Below the pieces are notes generated by a model, which had not been told where the DNA came from, ran no database searches, and saw only the letters and a list, made by a program, of their open reading frames with translations. A DNA stretch of 64,000 nucleotides, taken from positions 1,574,001 to 1,638,000 of the forward strand of contig NZ_CP036536.1 in NCBI RefSeq assembly GCF_005222225.1, in the 5' to 3' direction. The number at the start of each line of letters is the position of its first letter. The first letter of the stretch is position 1. This document shows positions 28,118-37,236 of this stretch, piece after piece. The position numbers were made by a program, and so were the translations under genes. Source of the DNA: Salinimonas lutimaris. GTDB lineage: Bacteria > Pseudomonadota > Gammaproteobacteria > Enterobacterales > Alteromonadaceae.

Positions 28118-28163
28118 ACCTGTATAACCCAAAGTCTGTTCACCTTTTTACAGCATAGTTCAC

Positions 28164-28388
28164 AGTGACTGTCCACGCCTGAAAAAGTGACTGTCCAGGG
28201 GTATATCGAGTGACTGTCCATGATACTTACACCGCGACTGTTCAGCTTCAATTTGAATAAGGCGTTAGGTCCAGCACTTAGCTCATCGTATTAAAGTGAC
28301 TGTCCAGGCGTATGCAATAAAAGTGACTGTCCAAGCGTGTGCAATTAAAGTGACTGTCCACGAGTATGCATGTGTACGGTGACTGTCT
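28164..28388 (+). repeat. AGTGACTGTCC array upstream of truA
   Basis: Six exact copies start at 28164, 28186, 28209, 28295, 28322 and 28349. Degenerate copies lie near 28235 (GCGACTGTTC) and at 28379 (GTGACTGTCT). The last units are about 27 bases apart with a similar filler containing GTATGCA or GTGTGCA. The array lies at the right edge of the inserted block and fills most of the 362-base gap between the patatin gene and truA. No gene is seen in the gap. Confidence 0.9.
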
Positions 28389-28494
28389 AAATGTATGAAA
28401 CAATGGATACATGTATTGTGTTGGCACGGCTGAGTTGCATGTCTATGGCGGGCACACTAAAATTGAGCGATTTTTTAAAAGCGGGTGAAAAACA

Positions 28495-29286
28495 ATGGGG
28501 CGATATGCCTTAGGAATAGAATATGACGGCGCTGCGGTCTATGGCTGGCAGCGTCAGAATCGTGTGCCGACGGTGCAGGAATACCTGGAAAATGCGTTAA
28601 GCAAAGTGGCAAATACAACAATCAATGTACAGTGCGCCGGGCGTACTGACGCCGGCGTCCATGCGACTGGTCAGGTTGTACACTTTGATTGTACCGAGCA
28701 TCGGCCGGAGCGGGCCTGGACGATGGGGGTGAATACCAATTTGCCGGATAGCATTGCCGTTACCTGGGCCAAACAGGTGGATGACGACTTTCATGCCCGG
28801 TTTTCAGCGTCGCACCGCCGTTATCGTTATATAATCTATAATTCGCCGCTGCGCCCGGCTATTTTGGGTAAAGGTGTTACGCACTGCTACAAGGAACTGG
28901 ATGCCGATCTTATGCACGAAGCCGCTCAGGCATTGTTAGGTGAGCAGGACTTCAGTGCGTTTCGCGCCGCGCATTGCCAGTCGAAAACTCCGTATCGTAA
29001 AGTGACGGATGTAAAAGTCTCCCGCCAGGGCCGGTATGTCATACTGGAAATTCAGGCCAATGCTTTTTTACACCATATGGTACGCAATATTGCCGGCTCC
29101 CTGATTGAAGTCGGCGCTCAAGAGCAGCCGGTTGACTGGATTGGTTCTTTATTGCAAAGCAAAGACCGGACAATGGCCGCTGCCACTGCTAAGCCCCACG
29201 GTTTATATTTGGTCGATGTGACCTATCCGGCGCAATTCGGCTTACCAGAAAGGCCACTTGGGCCATTGTTTTTGCCAGATGACTGA
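28495..29286 (+). CDS. truA: tRNA pseudouridine(38-40) synthase
   Basis: A 263-residue enzyme that isomerises uridines 38-40 in the anticodon stem-loop of many tRNAs. The catalytic Asp lies in [18 protein letters not shown]. Other family segments seen are [23 protein letters not shown] and [13 protein letters not shown]. Length is normal. It begins the truA-accD-folC-dedD-cvpA-purF run on the + strand, whose order matches E. coli. The upstream region is the repeat array, so its promoter must lie in or next to repeated DNA. Confidence 0.95.
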   Translation: MGRYALGIEYDGAAVYGWQRQNRVPTVQEYLENALSKVANTTINVQCAGRTDAGVHATGQVVHFDCTEHRPERAWTMGVNTNLPDSIAVTWAKQVDDDFHARFSASHRRYRYIIYNSPLRPAILGKGVTHCYKELDADLMHEAAQALLGEQDFSAFRAAHCQSKTPYRKVTDVKVSRQGRYVILEIQANAFLHHMVRNIAGSLIEVGAQEQPVDWIGSLLQSKDRTMAAATAKPHGLYLVDVTYPAQFGLPERPLGPLFLPDD

Positions 29287-29445
29287 ACAGGTTATATAGT
29301 TTGTCAGTAACTTCTAAGACCAGTTTTATTTTCTCGAATATTCTGTATTGTGGTCTAATAACTGGCTGTATTGCTAACACGCGCGGCGCACAAATAATTA
29401 TCAAGTAAGCAGTCGCCAAACTAACGAGTAAAAGGATTCTCCTTA

Positions 29446-30291
29446 ATGAGCTGGATTGAAAAAATTCTTCCACGGACACAAACCTCAACTAAAGGTAATG
29501 TGCCTGAAGGAATCTGGACAAAATGTTCCAGTTGTCAGGCCGTACTGTACAAAAATGAGCTGGAAAAGCAGCTTGAGGTGTGCCCTAAGTGTGATAACCA
29601 CATGCGTATCACAGCCCGTAAGCGTCTGGACAGCTTTCTTGATCAAAATGATCGCAAAGAGCTGGGCGCGGAATTTGAGCCGCAGGATATTCTGAAGTTT
29701 AAAGATTCAAAACGTTATAAAGACCGGATTTCTGCCGCCCAAAAGAGCACCAGCGAAAAAGACGCGCTGATTGCCATGCAGGGCAAACTGAAAGGTATGC
29801 CGGTGGCCGCGGTCAGCTTTGAATTTGCCTTCATGGGTGGCTCTATGGCTTCGGTGGTAGGGGCCCGTTTTGTTGCCGCAGTGGAAGCGTGCCTTGAGCA
29901 CAATATGCCATTGATTTGTTTTTCTGCCAGCGGTGGTGCACGAATGCAGGAAGCCCTGATGTCACTAATGCAGATGGCCAAAACCTCTGCTGCATTGGCC
30001 AAAATGCGCGACAAAGGCTTACCCTATATCTCGGTTCTGACAGACCCGACCATGGGTGGTGTATCTGCCAGTCTGGCCATGCTGGGCGACATTAATGTTG
30101 CTGAGCCAAAAGCACTGATTGGTTTTGCCGGCCCGCGGGTTATTGAACAAACTGTGCGTGAAACCCTGCCAGAAGGATTCCAGCGTAGTGAATTCTTGCT
30201 GGAAAAAGGGGCGATTGACATGATTGTTGACCGTCGTGAAATGCGTGATAAATTACACGGCCTGTTAGTTAAATTACATCGCCCATCATAA
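29446..30291 (+). CDS. accD: Acetyl-CoA carboxylase carboxyltransferase subunit beta
   Basis: A 281-residue subunit that, with AccA, transfers carboxyl from biotin to acetyl-CoA to form malonyl-CoA. The N-terminal zinc ribbon has Cys27, Cys30, Cys46 and Cys49 (KCSSC and VCPKC). The carboxylase core includes [20 protein letters not shown] and [16 protein letters not shown] with the [11 protein letters not shown] block. Zinc ribbon and core together are diagnostic. The stop TAA is immediately followed by the GTG start of folC. Confidence 0.96.
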   Translation: MSWIEKILPRTQTSTKGNVPEGIWTKCSSCQAVLYKNELEKQLEVCPKCDNHMRITARKRLDSFLDQNDRKELGAEFEPQDILKFKDSKRYKDRISAAQKSTSEKDALIAMQGKLKGMPVAAVSFEFAFMGGSMASVVGARFVAAVEACLEHNMPLICFSASGGARMQEALMSLMQMAKTSAALAKMRDKGLPYISVLTDPTMGGVSASLAMLGDINVAEPKALIGFAGPRVIEQTVRETLPEGFQRSEFLLEKGAIDMIVDRREMRDKLHGLLVKLHRPS

Positions 30292-31569
30292 GTGACTATC
30301 ACAAATGTATCTGATATTGCGCCAGCTCATCGCTCGCTGGCGCAATGGTTAACCCACCTCGAATCTATCCATCCCAGTGCTATTGAACTAGGCCTGAACC
30401 GTATTACAACGGTGGCGGCGCGTATGGATCTGACTTTTGCCGACAAAACCGTCATCATTGTTGGCGGCACCAATGGCAAAGGCACAACCTGCCGGTTCCT
30501 GGAACAGGCCTGTCTGATGCAGGGCAAAACAACCGGGGTTTACAGCTCTCCGCACCTGCTGGATTACCGTGAACGGGTACGCATTAATGATGCGTTACCA
30601 CCCGAAGACGAATTCTGCGCTGCATTTTGTGCTATTGAACAGGCAAGAGCAGAGATAACCCTGACTTATTTCGAATTCAGCACCCTGGCCGCACTCTGGT
30701 TAATGAAACAGCATGATGTCGATGTACCAATTCTGGAAGTCGGGCTGGGCGGACGTCTGGATGCCACTAATATTGTGGATGCCGATCTGGCGGTCATTAC
30801 GACCATCGACCTGGATCACCAGGACTGGCTGGGGGATACCCGTGAAGCCATCGCCAGAGAAAAAGCCGGCATTATGCGTGAGCATGCTAAAGCGGTCATT
30901 GGTGAGCTGGATCCGCCTGTCACTTTGGATGAGCAGGTCGCGTCGCTGGCCGTTGAGGCGCGCTGGGCCGTGCGGGATTTCAGCATGACCATACAGGATG
31001 ATGCATCTTTGTGGGATTGGCAATGTGGTGCACAGCGGATAACAAACCTCCCGGCTGCCCGTATTCCGCAGCAAAATGTGTCCACGGCGCTGGCTGCGCT
31101 CGATTTGCTCGGATGGCTGCCTGACGAGGCGCAGGCACGGGAACTGGTAGCCACGGTCAACATGCCGGGGCGGCGCCAGCTGGTTGCCAGTGAACCTGAG
31201 GTCATTGTTGATGTAGGACATAACCCTCAGGCTATGCGGGCAATGAATCAATGGCTGGATACCCGGTCTGACAAATCAGTCAGGCTGGTGGTGGGGATGC
31301 TTAAAGATAAGTCAGTAGAAGCCACGCTCGCTGCCATTACCCATGACATTACACACTGGTATCTGGGAGCCACCTCTGGCCCGCGCGCTGCACAAGCCTG
31401 CCAGTTGTATGAAAGCCTTGATAAGTCACAACAAATTAAGGCAAGCTGTTACAATAGCGTTACAGAGGCATATCAGGCTGCCAGACAGGAAGCACACGAT
31501 GATGAGTTGATTGTTGTGTTCGGGTCATTTCTTACGGTTGCCGATGTGCTGAGCTTTCATAACCGTTGA
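30292..31569 (+). CDS. folC: Dihydrofolate synthase / folylpolyglutamate synthase
   Basis: A 425-residue Mur-ligase-type enzyme that adds glutamate to dihydropteroate and to folates. The ATP-binding loop is GGTNGKGTTC (about residues 58-67). Also seen are YSSPHLLDYRERVRIND and EVGLGGRLDATN, followed by the HQDWLGDTREAIAREKAGI region, and DVGHNPQAM in the C-terminal domain. The start is GTG 30292, directly abutting the accD stop, so translation is probably coupled. Its stop overlaps the dedD ATG by 4 bases. Confidence 0.94.
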   Translation: MTITNVSDIAPAHRSLAQWLTHLESIHPSAIELGLNRITTVAARMDLTFADKTVIIVGGTNGKGTTCRFLEQACLMQGKTTGVYSSPHLLDYRERVRINDALPPEDEFCAAFCAIEQARAEITLTYFEFSTLAALWLMKQHDVDVPILEVGLGGRLDATNIVDADLAVITTIDLDHQDWLGDTREAIAREKAGIMREHAKAVIGELDPPVTLDEQVASLAVEARWAVRDFSMTIQDDASLWDWQCGAQRITNLPAARIPQQNVSTALAALDLLGWLPDEAQARELVATVNMPGRRQLVASEPEVIVDVGHNPQAMRAMNQWLDTRSDKSVRLVVGMLKDKSVEATLAAITHDITHWYLGATSGPRAAQACQLYESLDKSQQIKASCYNSVTEAYQAARQEAHDDELIVVFGSFLTVADVLSFHNR

Positions 31570-32168
31570 ATGAGACACCAAAGGAGCATCGTGTGAGTTC
31601 GGCTTTACAAAATCGCCTGGTGGGTACTGTGATTGTTGTCGCGCTGGCGGTGATTTTTCTGCCCGATTTTCTCGACGGAAAAAAAGAAACCAGTAAAACA
31701 GAGTTTGCCAGTGTACCGGCTGCACCGGCTAAAAAGCCTATTGTTGAACCGGATGAATTTCCGGCCGAACGAGTGGCAAAAGCGGCTCAGCGCCCGCTGG
31801 AAGTCGTCAACGAACAACCGGTAGACGAGCCGGCAGAGGCCGCTACAGCAGCTGATGACTCATCACCGGCACAACAGGACGATCTGGCCCGGCGCACCGT
31901 GGTCGACCAGACGCCAGCGGCACAAGATGCTGGCTGGGTGATTCAGCTTGGCAGCTTCAGACATGTCCAGAATGTGAAACAACTGGCACAAAAACTGGAA
32001 AAAGCCGGGTATCGAACCTTCAGCAGACCGATTAAAACCAGCTCCGGCCGTCTGACCAAAGTGTTCGTCGGACCGGATTTGAATAAACAAAAGCTGGAAT
32101 CCGCGATTCCCCATCTAAAAGAACTCACCGGCCTGAAGGGCAGGGTAACAGAGTTCAAGGCGGAGTAA
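31566..32168 (+). CDS. dedD: DedD-like SPOR-domain protein
   Basis: A 200-residue protein with a short cytoplasmic N-terminus, one membrane span (about residues 19-36, GTVIVVALAVIFLPDFL), a Pro/Ala/Glu-rich periplasmic linker and a C-terminal SPOR domain (about 121-198, starting GWVIQLGSFRHVQNV). SPOR domains bind denuded septal peptidoglycan, and DedD helps cell constriction in E. coli. ATG 31566 overlaps the folC stop; a GTG at 31593 is possible. Position between folC and cvpA fits E. coli. Confidence 0.9.
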   Translation: MNETPKEHRVSSALQNRLVGTVIVVALAVIFLPDFLDGKKETSKTEFASVPAAPAKKPIVEPDEFPAERVAKAAQRPLEVVNEQPVDEPAEAATAADDSSPAQQDDLARRTVVDQTPAAQDAGWVIQLGSFRHVQNVKQLAQKLEKAGYRTFSRPIKTSSGRLTKVFVGPDLNKQKLESAIPHLKELTGLKGRVTEFKAE

Positions 32169-32314
32169 CCGGGTGTATTATCAGCCACTCCTGTATACAC
32201 AATTTGCCACCTGTCCCAGAGATATCGGATTGGTAATACGCAGGGGTTCTGATAGAATGCGCGCCATTATCCCGGACGCTTGCCGTCCGACTTGCATTTC
32301 TTACGCAACGGGTC

Positions 32315-32815
32315 GTGCTTAACGTGTTGAATTGGATAGACTTTTCTATTCTTGGCATCATTGCCGTATCTACCCTGATAAGCCTGGTAAGAGGGTTTGT
32401 TAAGGAAGCCATCTCTTTGGTAGTCTGGTTTGGGGCGCTGTTTATCGCCAGCCAGTTCTTTGCCGACCTTGCGGTATACTTTACCCGAATTGAAGACGAC
32501 GTTTTTCGAAACGGCGCCGCTATTGCCGTATTATTCATTATGACCCTGGTGCTCGGTGGTCTGATCAACCATATTGTTGGTCGCGCGGTACACGCTTCCG
32601 GGCTCTCAGGCACTGACCGCTTGCTTGGTGCTGTATTTGGTGCGCTGCGTGGCGCACTCATTGTCAGTGCACTATTGTTTTTCATGGACACATTTACCGC
32701 TGCTGCTACCGCAACCTGGTGGCATCAATCTTTGTTAATTCCCGAGTTCGGGCTTATCATTGAATGGTTTTTTGAGTTTATGAAAGGCAGCTCCAGTTTT
32801 TTAACCCCCGCTTGA
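32315..32815 (+). CDS. cvpA: CvpA family membrane protein
   Basis: A 166-residue protein with four predicted membrane segments and strong resemblance to E. coli CvpA: WIDF.ILGI, LVRGFVKEAISLVVW, NGAAIAVLFIMTLVLGGLIN and LSGTDRLLGAVFGALRGALI. CvpA was named for colicin V production and its molecular role is still unclear. The frame can start at GTG 32315 or GTG 32324; the second matches the E. coli start better. It precedes purF by 14 bases. Confidence 0.92.
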   Translation: MLNVLNWIDFSILGIIAVSTLISLVRGFVKEAISLVVWFGALFIASQFFADLAVYFTRIEDDVFRNGAAIAVLFIMTLVLGGLINHIVGRAVHASGLSGTDRLLGAVFGALRGALIVSALLFFMDTFTAAATATWWHQSLLIPEFGLIIEWFFEFMKGSSSFLTPA

Positions 32816-32829
32816 AATAGGTAAATCAG

Positions 32830-34347
32830 ATGTGTGGTATTGTCGGAATTGTTGGTAAAACCCCGGTAGCGCAGTCGTTGTATGATGGATTGACCGTGCT
32901 GCAGCACCGAGGCCAGGACGCTGCCGGTATTATTACAATAGACCAGAACAGATTTAATCTGCGCAAGGCGAATGGCCTGGTACGGGACGTATTCCATACC
33001 CGTCATATGAAACGCCTGTCAGGAAATATGGGTATTGGTCATGTACGTTACCCTACGGCCGGAACATCGAGTTCAGCCGAAGCCCAGCCTTTTTATGTTA
33101 ACTCACCGTTTGGTATTGCGTTTGCGCATAATGGTAATCTGACTAACTCGCATGAGTTGCAGGAAGAAGTCTTTCGCATCGCCCGTCGCCATATTAATAC
33201 GTCTTCTGATTCAGAGTTACTTCTGAACATTTTTGCGCATGAGCTGCAGCAGTGCACTGAGCTGAGTGTATCCGCCGAAGATGTGTTTAAGGTTGTTACC
33301 AGTGTGCACAACAAAATTCGCGGCGCATACGCGGTTGTCGCAGCCATTATCGGTCAGGGTGTGGTAGCGTTTCGTGACCCTCATGGAATCCGACCGCTGG
33401 CGCTGGGTAAGCGCGTCACAGCCATGGGCGAGGAATACATGGTAGCTTCAGAGTCGGTGGCCCTGGACGCTGTGGGCTTCACGTTTATTCGTGATGTGGC
33501 ACCAGGCGAAGCGGTATTTATTACCGACAGCGGTGAGCTGCATACCAAACAATGTGCGGCCAATCCGTCTACCTCACCGTGTATCTTTGAGTTTGTCTAT
33601 TTTGCCCGTCCGGATACGTTTATCGATGGTATCTCAGTGTACGCCTCACGGGTCAATATGGGCCGTAAGCTGGGTGAAAAGATTGCTCGTGAGTGGGCTG
33701 ATCTGGACATCGACGTGGTTATCCCAATCCCTGAAACTTCGATGGATGTAGCCCTGCAAATCGCCAATACCCTGGAGCTGCCATACCGTCAGGGCTTTGT
33801 GAAAAACCGCTACATCGGGCGTACCTTCATCATGCCCGGACAGACCATGCGCAAGCAGTCTGTACGCCGTAAACTGAATGCGATTTCGTCAGAGTTCAAG
33901 GGTAAGAGTGTGCTATTAGTAGACGATTCCATCGTACGTGGTACAACATCAGGTCAGATTATTGAAATGGCCCGTGAATCCGGCGCGAAAAAGGTCTACT
34001 TTGCTTCTGCGGCACCCGAAATTCGGTTCCCGAACGTTTATGGCATTGACATGCCATCTGCCAATGAACTGATTGCTTATGGCCGTGAAATTGAGCAGAT
34101 TGCTGATTTAATCCAGGCCGATGGTCTTATCTTCCAGGATATTTCTGACTTGGTTGAAGCTGTTCGTGAAGAGAACCAGGATATTCAGCGCTTTGAAACA
34201 TCGGTGTTCGACGGCAATTATATCACCGGTGACGTGGATCAGGATTATCTGGAACGTATTGACATGGCGCGTAGTGAATCAAGCCGGGGACCGGTAGTCC
34301 AGGCTGAATTGTCTAACCTTGAAATGCACAATATGGATTCAGACTGA
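32830..34347 (+). CDS. purF: Amidophosphoribosyltransferase
   Basis: A 505-residue enzyme for the first committed step of purine synthesis: PRPP plus glutamine to phosphoribosylamine. Cys2 of MCGIVGIVG becomes the N-terminal glutaminase nucleophile. RGQDAAGI and the GHVRYPTAG block belong to that domain. The PRPP-binding motif [14 protein letters not shown] (about 363-376) marks the transferase domain. Length matches E. coli. It ends the truA-to-purF run before a bidirectional terminator. Confidence 0.96.
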   Translation: MCGIVGIVGKTPVAQSLYDGLTVLQHRGQDAAGIITIDQNRFNLRKANGLVRDVFHTRHMKRLSGNMGIGHVRYPTAGTSSSAEAQPFYVNSPFGIAFAHNGNLTNSHELQEEVFRIARRHINTSSDSELLLNIFAHELQQCTELSVSAEDVFKVVTSVHNKIRGAYAVVAAIIGQGVVAFRDPHGIRPLALGKRVTAMGEEYMVASESVALDAVGFTFIRDVAPGEAVFITDSGELHTKQCAANPSTSPCIFEFVYFARPDTFIDGISVYASRVNMGRKLGEKIAREWADLDIDVVIPIPETSMDVALQIANTLELPYRQGFVKNRYIGRTFIMPGQTMRKQSVRRKLNAISSEFKGKSVLLVDDSIVRGTTSGQIIEMARESGAKKVYFASAAPEIRFPNVYGIDMPSANELIAYGREIEQIADLIQADGLIFQDISDLVEAVREENQDIQRFETSVFDGNYITGDVDQDYLERIDMARSESSRGPVVQAELSNLEMHNMDSD

Positions 34348-34363
34348 TTGTTGAATAGCAAAG

Positions 34364-34395
34364 AAAAAAACGCAGTCACCTGACTGCGTTTTTTG
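34364..34395. terminator. Bidirectional terminator between purF and the Yip1-family gene
   Basis: CGCAGTCA (34371-34378) and TGACTGCG (34381-34388) form the stem, with an A run before and a T run after. This extends the pairing and gives a U tract on both strands. It serves the convergent purF (+) and Yip1-family (-) genes. Confidence 0.92.
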
Positions 34396-34398
34396 TTT

Positions 34399-34998
34399 TT
34401 AGTGAATGAATTCAGGACCAAATCCAGAGCCCCACATAATGATGGTGGCGGCCATCAGTATACTTAACAGCACCAATCCACAAGTAACCACTGAGCTGGC
34501 ATAAATAAAGCCCTTTTCTTCAGGAATGTGCATAATGATGGGGGTACCTGAATAAAGCAGGTACACAGAATATGCCAGTCCTACAAAACCAATCAGCATA
34601 ACAAACCACAACTGCGGGTATAGTCCGGCAAAACCCACCATCAGTAACGGCGTTGCGGTATAGGCAGCCAGCTCAAGAGACTGAGTATAGGTGGGCTCGG
34701 CAGAAAAAATATTAGCCAGCTCGTGGATAAGAATGGCCAGAGCAACCACGCCAGCTACTACACCAAAATACATTCCGATAGCCAGAATCATAGCACTGTT
34801 CTGGGTCAGACGGATAACATCACCGGCGCCTATGCTCCAGCCCAGTTGTGTGCCACTGTAAAACGTTACTAACGCAGGGATCAGCGCCATAACCATAATA
34901 TGGCTCAGAGCGTAAAAATAGGTTTCGTGCTTGCGGTCTATCGACTGCCATTCTTCTCTGGGATGCGTATAGATACCCAGCAAGTGATTAAGGATCAT
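34399..34998 (-). CDS. Yip1-family integral membrane protein
   Basis: A 199-residue protein with about five hydrophobic segments. The N-terminus MILNHLLGIYTHPREEWQSI is the characteristic start of bacterial Yip1-domain proteins (P..W..I), and the membrane region fits that family. Bacterial members have no clear function. The start is ATG 34998. It is convergent with purF and divergent from the split miaE gene. Confidence 0.8.
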   Translation of the reverse strand: MILNHLLGIYTHPREEWQSIDRKHETYFYALSHIMVMALIPALVTFYSGTQLGWSIGAGDVIRLTQNSAMILAIGMYFGVVAGVVALAILIHELANIFSAEPTYTQSLELAAYTATPLLMVGFAGLYPQLWFVMLIGFVGLAYSVYLLYSGTPIIMHIPEEKGFIYASSVVTCGLVLLSILMAATIIMWGSGFGPEFIH

Positions 34999-35182
34999 AA
35001 GCGCCGCCTTTTTTGTTTACACTTATTTTACAAATTCACTATCAATTATTGATACGGCGGAGTCAACACTAAAGTATAAAAAATGATCAAATGTTAAGGT
35101 TGGCAGGGAAAGTAGCAGTTGTTTAGTGGCAATGGTAGACTTGCGCGGTTTTATTCAGCCGATGACAGTGTGACACGCCACT

Positions 35183-35326
35183 ATGCAGTACGACCCAACT
35201 CTTTTAACGCCTATCCATCAGTTTTTACATTGCCAGACGCCACAAGCATGGATCGACGAGGCGATTGACCCCGACAATCTGTCTGCGCTGTTAATCGATC
35301 ACTGTAATTGTGAACAGATGGACTAA
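35183..35326 (+). pseudogene. miaE: miaE 5' fragment, cut by element integration
   Basis: From ATG 35183 the first 44 codons encode a MiaE N-terminus (HQFLHCQTPQAWIDEAI then LIDHCNCE) that aligns with the element-borne copy (KSFLKCETPDEWVEEAV then LLDHLICE). After the Cys-Glu codons TGT GAA (35309-35314) the frame enters element DNA and stops at 35324-35326. The missing remainder continues at 46653, 11.3 kb away. Base composition matches the chromosome, not the element. A 47-residue product would be non-functional. Confidence 0.9.
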
Positions 35327-35337
35327 CTGTGCATATT
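35309..35337. repeat. Left junction (attL) with recombinase-type inverted repeat
   Basis: The shared word TGTGA (35309-35313) marks the crossover. TGTGCATATTG followed by C and TTA starts at 35328, 14 bases inside. The same word appears inverted inside the right junction (TGTGCATATTG then GTTA), 14 of 15 bases matching. Confidence 0.75.
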
Positions 35338-35375
35338 GCTTATACTAAGGTAATTGATGATATTGGGAATTCATT

Positions 35376-37013
35376 ATGGAAAAGGAACAAAAACTTAGAA
35401 AAGCATATTTATATCAGAGATTTAGTTCAGATGCGCAAAAAGGAAATTCATCTGCTGAAAGGCAGCTTGACCTTCAAAACGAATGGTTAGAAAAAAACAG
35501 TCATAGAGCAGTTTTAGAAGATTCAATGCTTGATGAAGGTTACTCCGCAACAAAAGGCAATCAGATAAAGTTTGGAAGATTGGGCAAATTCATCGATGCT
35601 ATTGATGAAGGCTTGATTGAACAAGGCTCTTTCCTCTTAGTAGAAAATTTTACGCGGCTAACAAGGTTTGACATAGAGAACTCAGAAGACTTGATCAAGA
35701 AATTCTGGAAGGCAGGCATCACGATTGTAACTGTCTCAAATGGCGAAGAATTCGAACCAATAGATGTTAATGATGCTTCTAAAAGAACTAGGTTAATGTT
35801 TGAGTTTGATCGAGCTTATAAAGAGATTGAATGGCACAAAAAGAAAATATCTTATAGTTATGAAAGACGCTTAAAACAATTCAAAGAAAACAAAGCTATA
35901 CCGAAGATGCGAAGGCCATTTTGGTTGGATAAAGAAGGAAATTTGATTAAAGAAAACCAAAAAGTAGTAGAGCGGATGTTCCAGTTGTATGTCGAAGGAA
36001 ATGGGCAGGTTTTAGTTGATAGAGCATTAAAAAAAGAGTTTCCTGATAATGATGCAGTTAAGCAAATGAATGCAACAACAATCGTCAGGTGGATAACTAG
36101 CGATATAGTTAGAGGGATTTGGAGAGATGAAAAAATATTTCCTGCTGCGGTTGGTGGCGATTTGTATCGCGATGCTATAAATGCTCATACTGAAAGGTAC
36201 AACAAGCATAAAAGTTCAAACGCCAAGCGACTGTGGCCTCTAAGCGGATTATTTAGGTGCGGACATTGTATTTCTTCGAGAAAAACTAACGAACACTCAG
36301 GCATGACGATTCAACAATCTAAAGGTAGTTTACCATTGTTAAGGTGTAGCCACCGTCAGCGAAAAGGTAGTGACGTTGCTGAATGTGCCAAAAATGGAGA
36401 ACCTACAACATTTCCTTACATTCTTGCTCATTGGTTTTTTATTTGCCATGTTCAAAAATCAGCTTTGGAAAAATTTACAAAAATAAATTCTGATGGTGAG
36501 TTAAAGAAAGAACTGGTAAATATCAACATTGAAATTGCAAAAAATACCAAATCTAAAGAAGCATTAAAATTACAATTAAAACGACTATTAGCAAAGGGAG
36601 CAAACATCGAATCTATTTCCGACTTGCTATCTGAAATAGAAGAAAAGATTCTTAATTTTTCTGAGAGGAAATCTGAAATAATTTATGAATTAGAAAGAAA
36701 AAATAAATTCATTGTTTCTCCAGAAGCGTCAGGTCTGATTGACAATGTCGAAAAATTTAATTCAACCATGCGTCAATTAGATATTCAAATATTCATAAAG
36801 GATAATACCTTATATTACGATGGTAAAAAAGGGTTTGAGAATCTAGGTTATTGCAAGAAAACTAAGGACTATTACTACTTCGATCATGCATTCATGAAGA
36901 TAAAATGCCCCATTCCTATGGCTCATGATATAAATGTATTGTTAATGACAGATAGCGATAAAGTACATGATTCAATAATCAAAGACGATAGGATGCTAAT
37001 GCATGGTTTTTAA
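35376..37013 (+). CDS. Large serine recombinase (integrase of the element)
   Basis: A 545-residue large serine recombinase. The catalytic domain (about 1-150) has the Y-x-R-x-S signature YQRFSSDAQ, with Ser17 as likely nucleophile and Arg15 beside it, and NSSAERQ with the conserved Arg-Gln. A Recombinase domain (about 165-260) is followed by a Cys zinc ribbon (LFRCGHC, then LRCSHRQ and AECAKNG, about 290-345) and a Lys/Glu-rich coiled coil (about 365-445). Such enzymes integrate DNA at short sites through a 2-base crossover without homologous arms. It lies 62 bases inside the left junction, as expected for the element's own integrase. Confidence 0.95.
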   Translation: MEKEQKLRKAYLYQRFSSDAQKGNSSAERQLDLQNEWLEKNSHRAVLEDSMLDEGYSATKGNQIKFGRLGKFIDAIDEGLIEQGSFLLVENFTRLTRFDIENSEDLIKKFWKAGITIVTVSNGEEFEPIDVNDASKRTRLMFEFDRAYKEIEWHKKKISYSYERRLKQFKENKAIPKMRRPFWLDKEGNLIKENQKVVERMFQLYVEGNGQVLVDRALKKEFPDNDAVKQMNATTIVRWITSDIVRGIWRDEKIFPAAVGGDLYRDAINAHTERYNKHKSSNAKRLWPLSGLFRCGHCISSRKTNEHSGMTIQQSKGSLPLLRCSHRQRKGSDVAECAKNGEPTTFPYILAHWFFICHVQKSALEKFTKINSDGELKKELVNINIEIAKNTKSKEALKLQLKRLLAKGANIESISDLLSEIEEKILNFSERKSEIIYELERKNKFIVSPEASGLIDNVEKFNSTMRQLDIQIFIKDNTLYYDGKKGFENLGYCKKTKDYYYFDHAFMKIKCPIPMAHDINVLLMTDSDKVHDSIIKDDRMLMHGF

Positions 37014-37063
37014 AATTAATTGTTTGTTTAGGGATGATTTTTAATTTTTGACAGTCTATATGC

Positions 37064-37089
37064 CAAGATGGGCCATCTCTACCATCTTG
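37064..37089. repeat. Inverted repeat between recombinase and relaxase-like genes (possible oriT)
   Basis: CAAGATGG (37064-37071) and CCATCTTG (37082-37089) form a perfect 8-base inverted repeat with a 10-base spacer. No T run follows, so it is a poor terminator. Its place 147 bases upstream of an HUH protein gene makes an origin-of-transfer hairpin possible, unproven. Confidence 0.35.
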
Positions 37090-37236
37090 CAAGTAGGATT
37101 GAAATTTTATTTCATGTGGTTTGATTTATCAAAGCTCCTATCTTGAACATCATCAAAATAATGTACCCGTTACAACTTAGTCTTTTATTTTTAAATTTTT
37201 GTGTTATCTATTTAATATAGAATTATTAAAAATGAA

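Noticed and set aside
30291-30301. AGTGACTATCA at the accD-folC junction as another repeat copy
   Set aside because: It differs from the unit at two positions and is explained by the accD stop and folC GTG start.
35000-35340. tRNA gene as the integration site of the element
   Set aside because: No tRNA-like sequence is present; both junctions fall inside miaE coding sequence.
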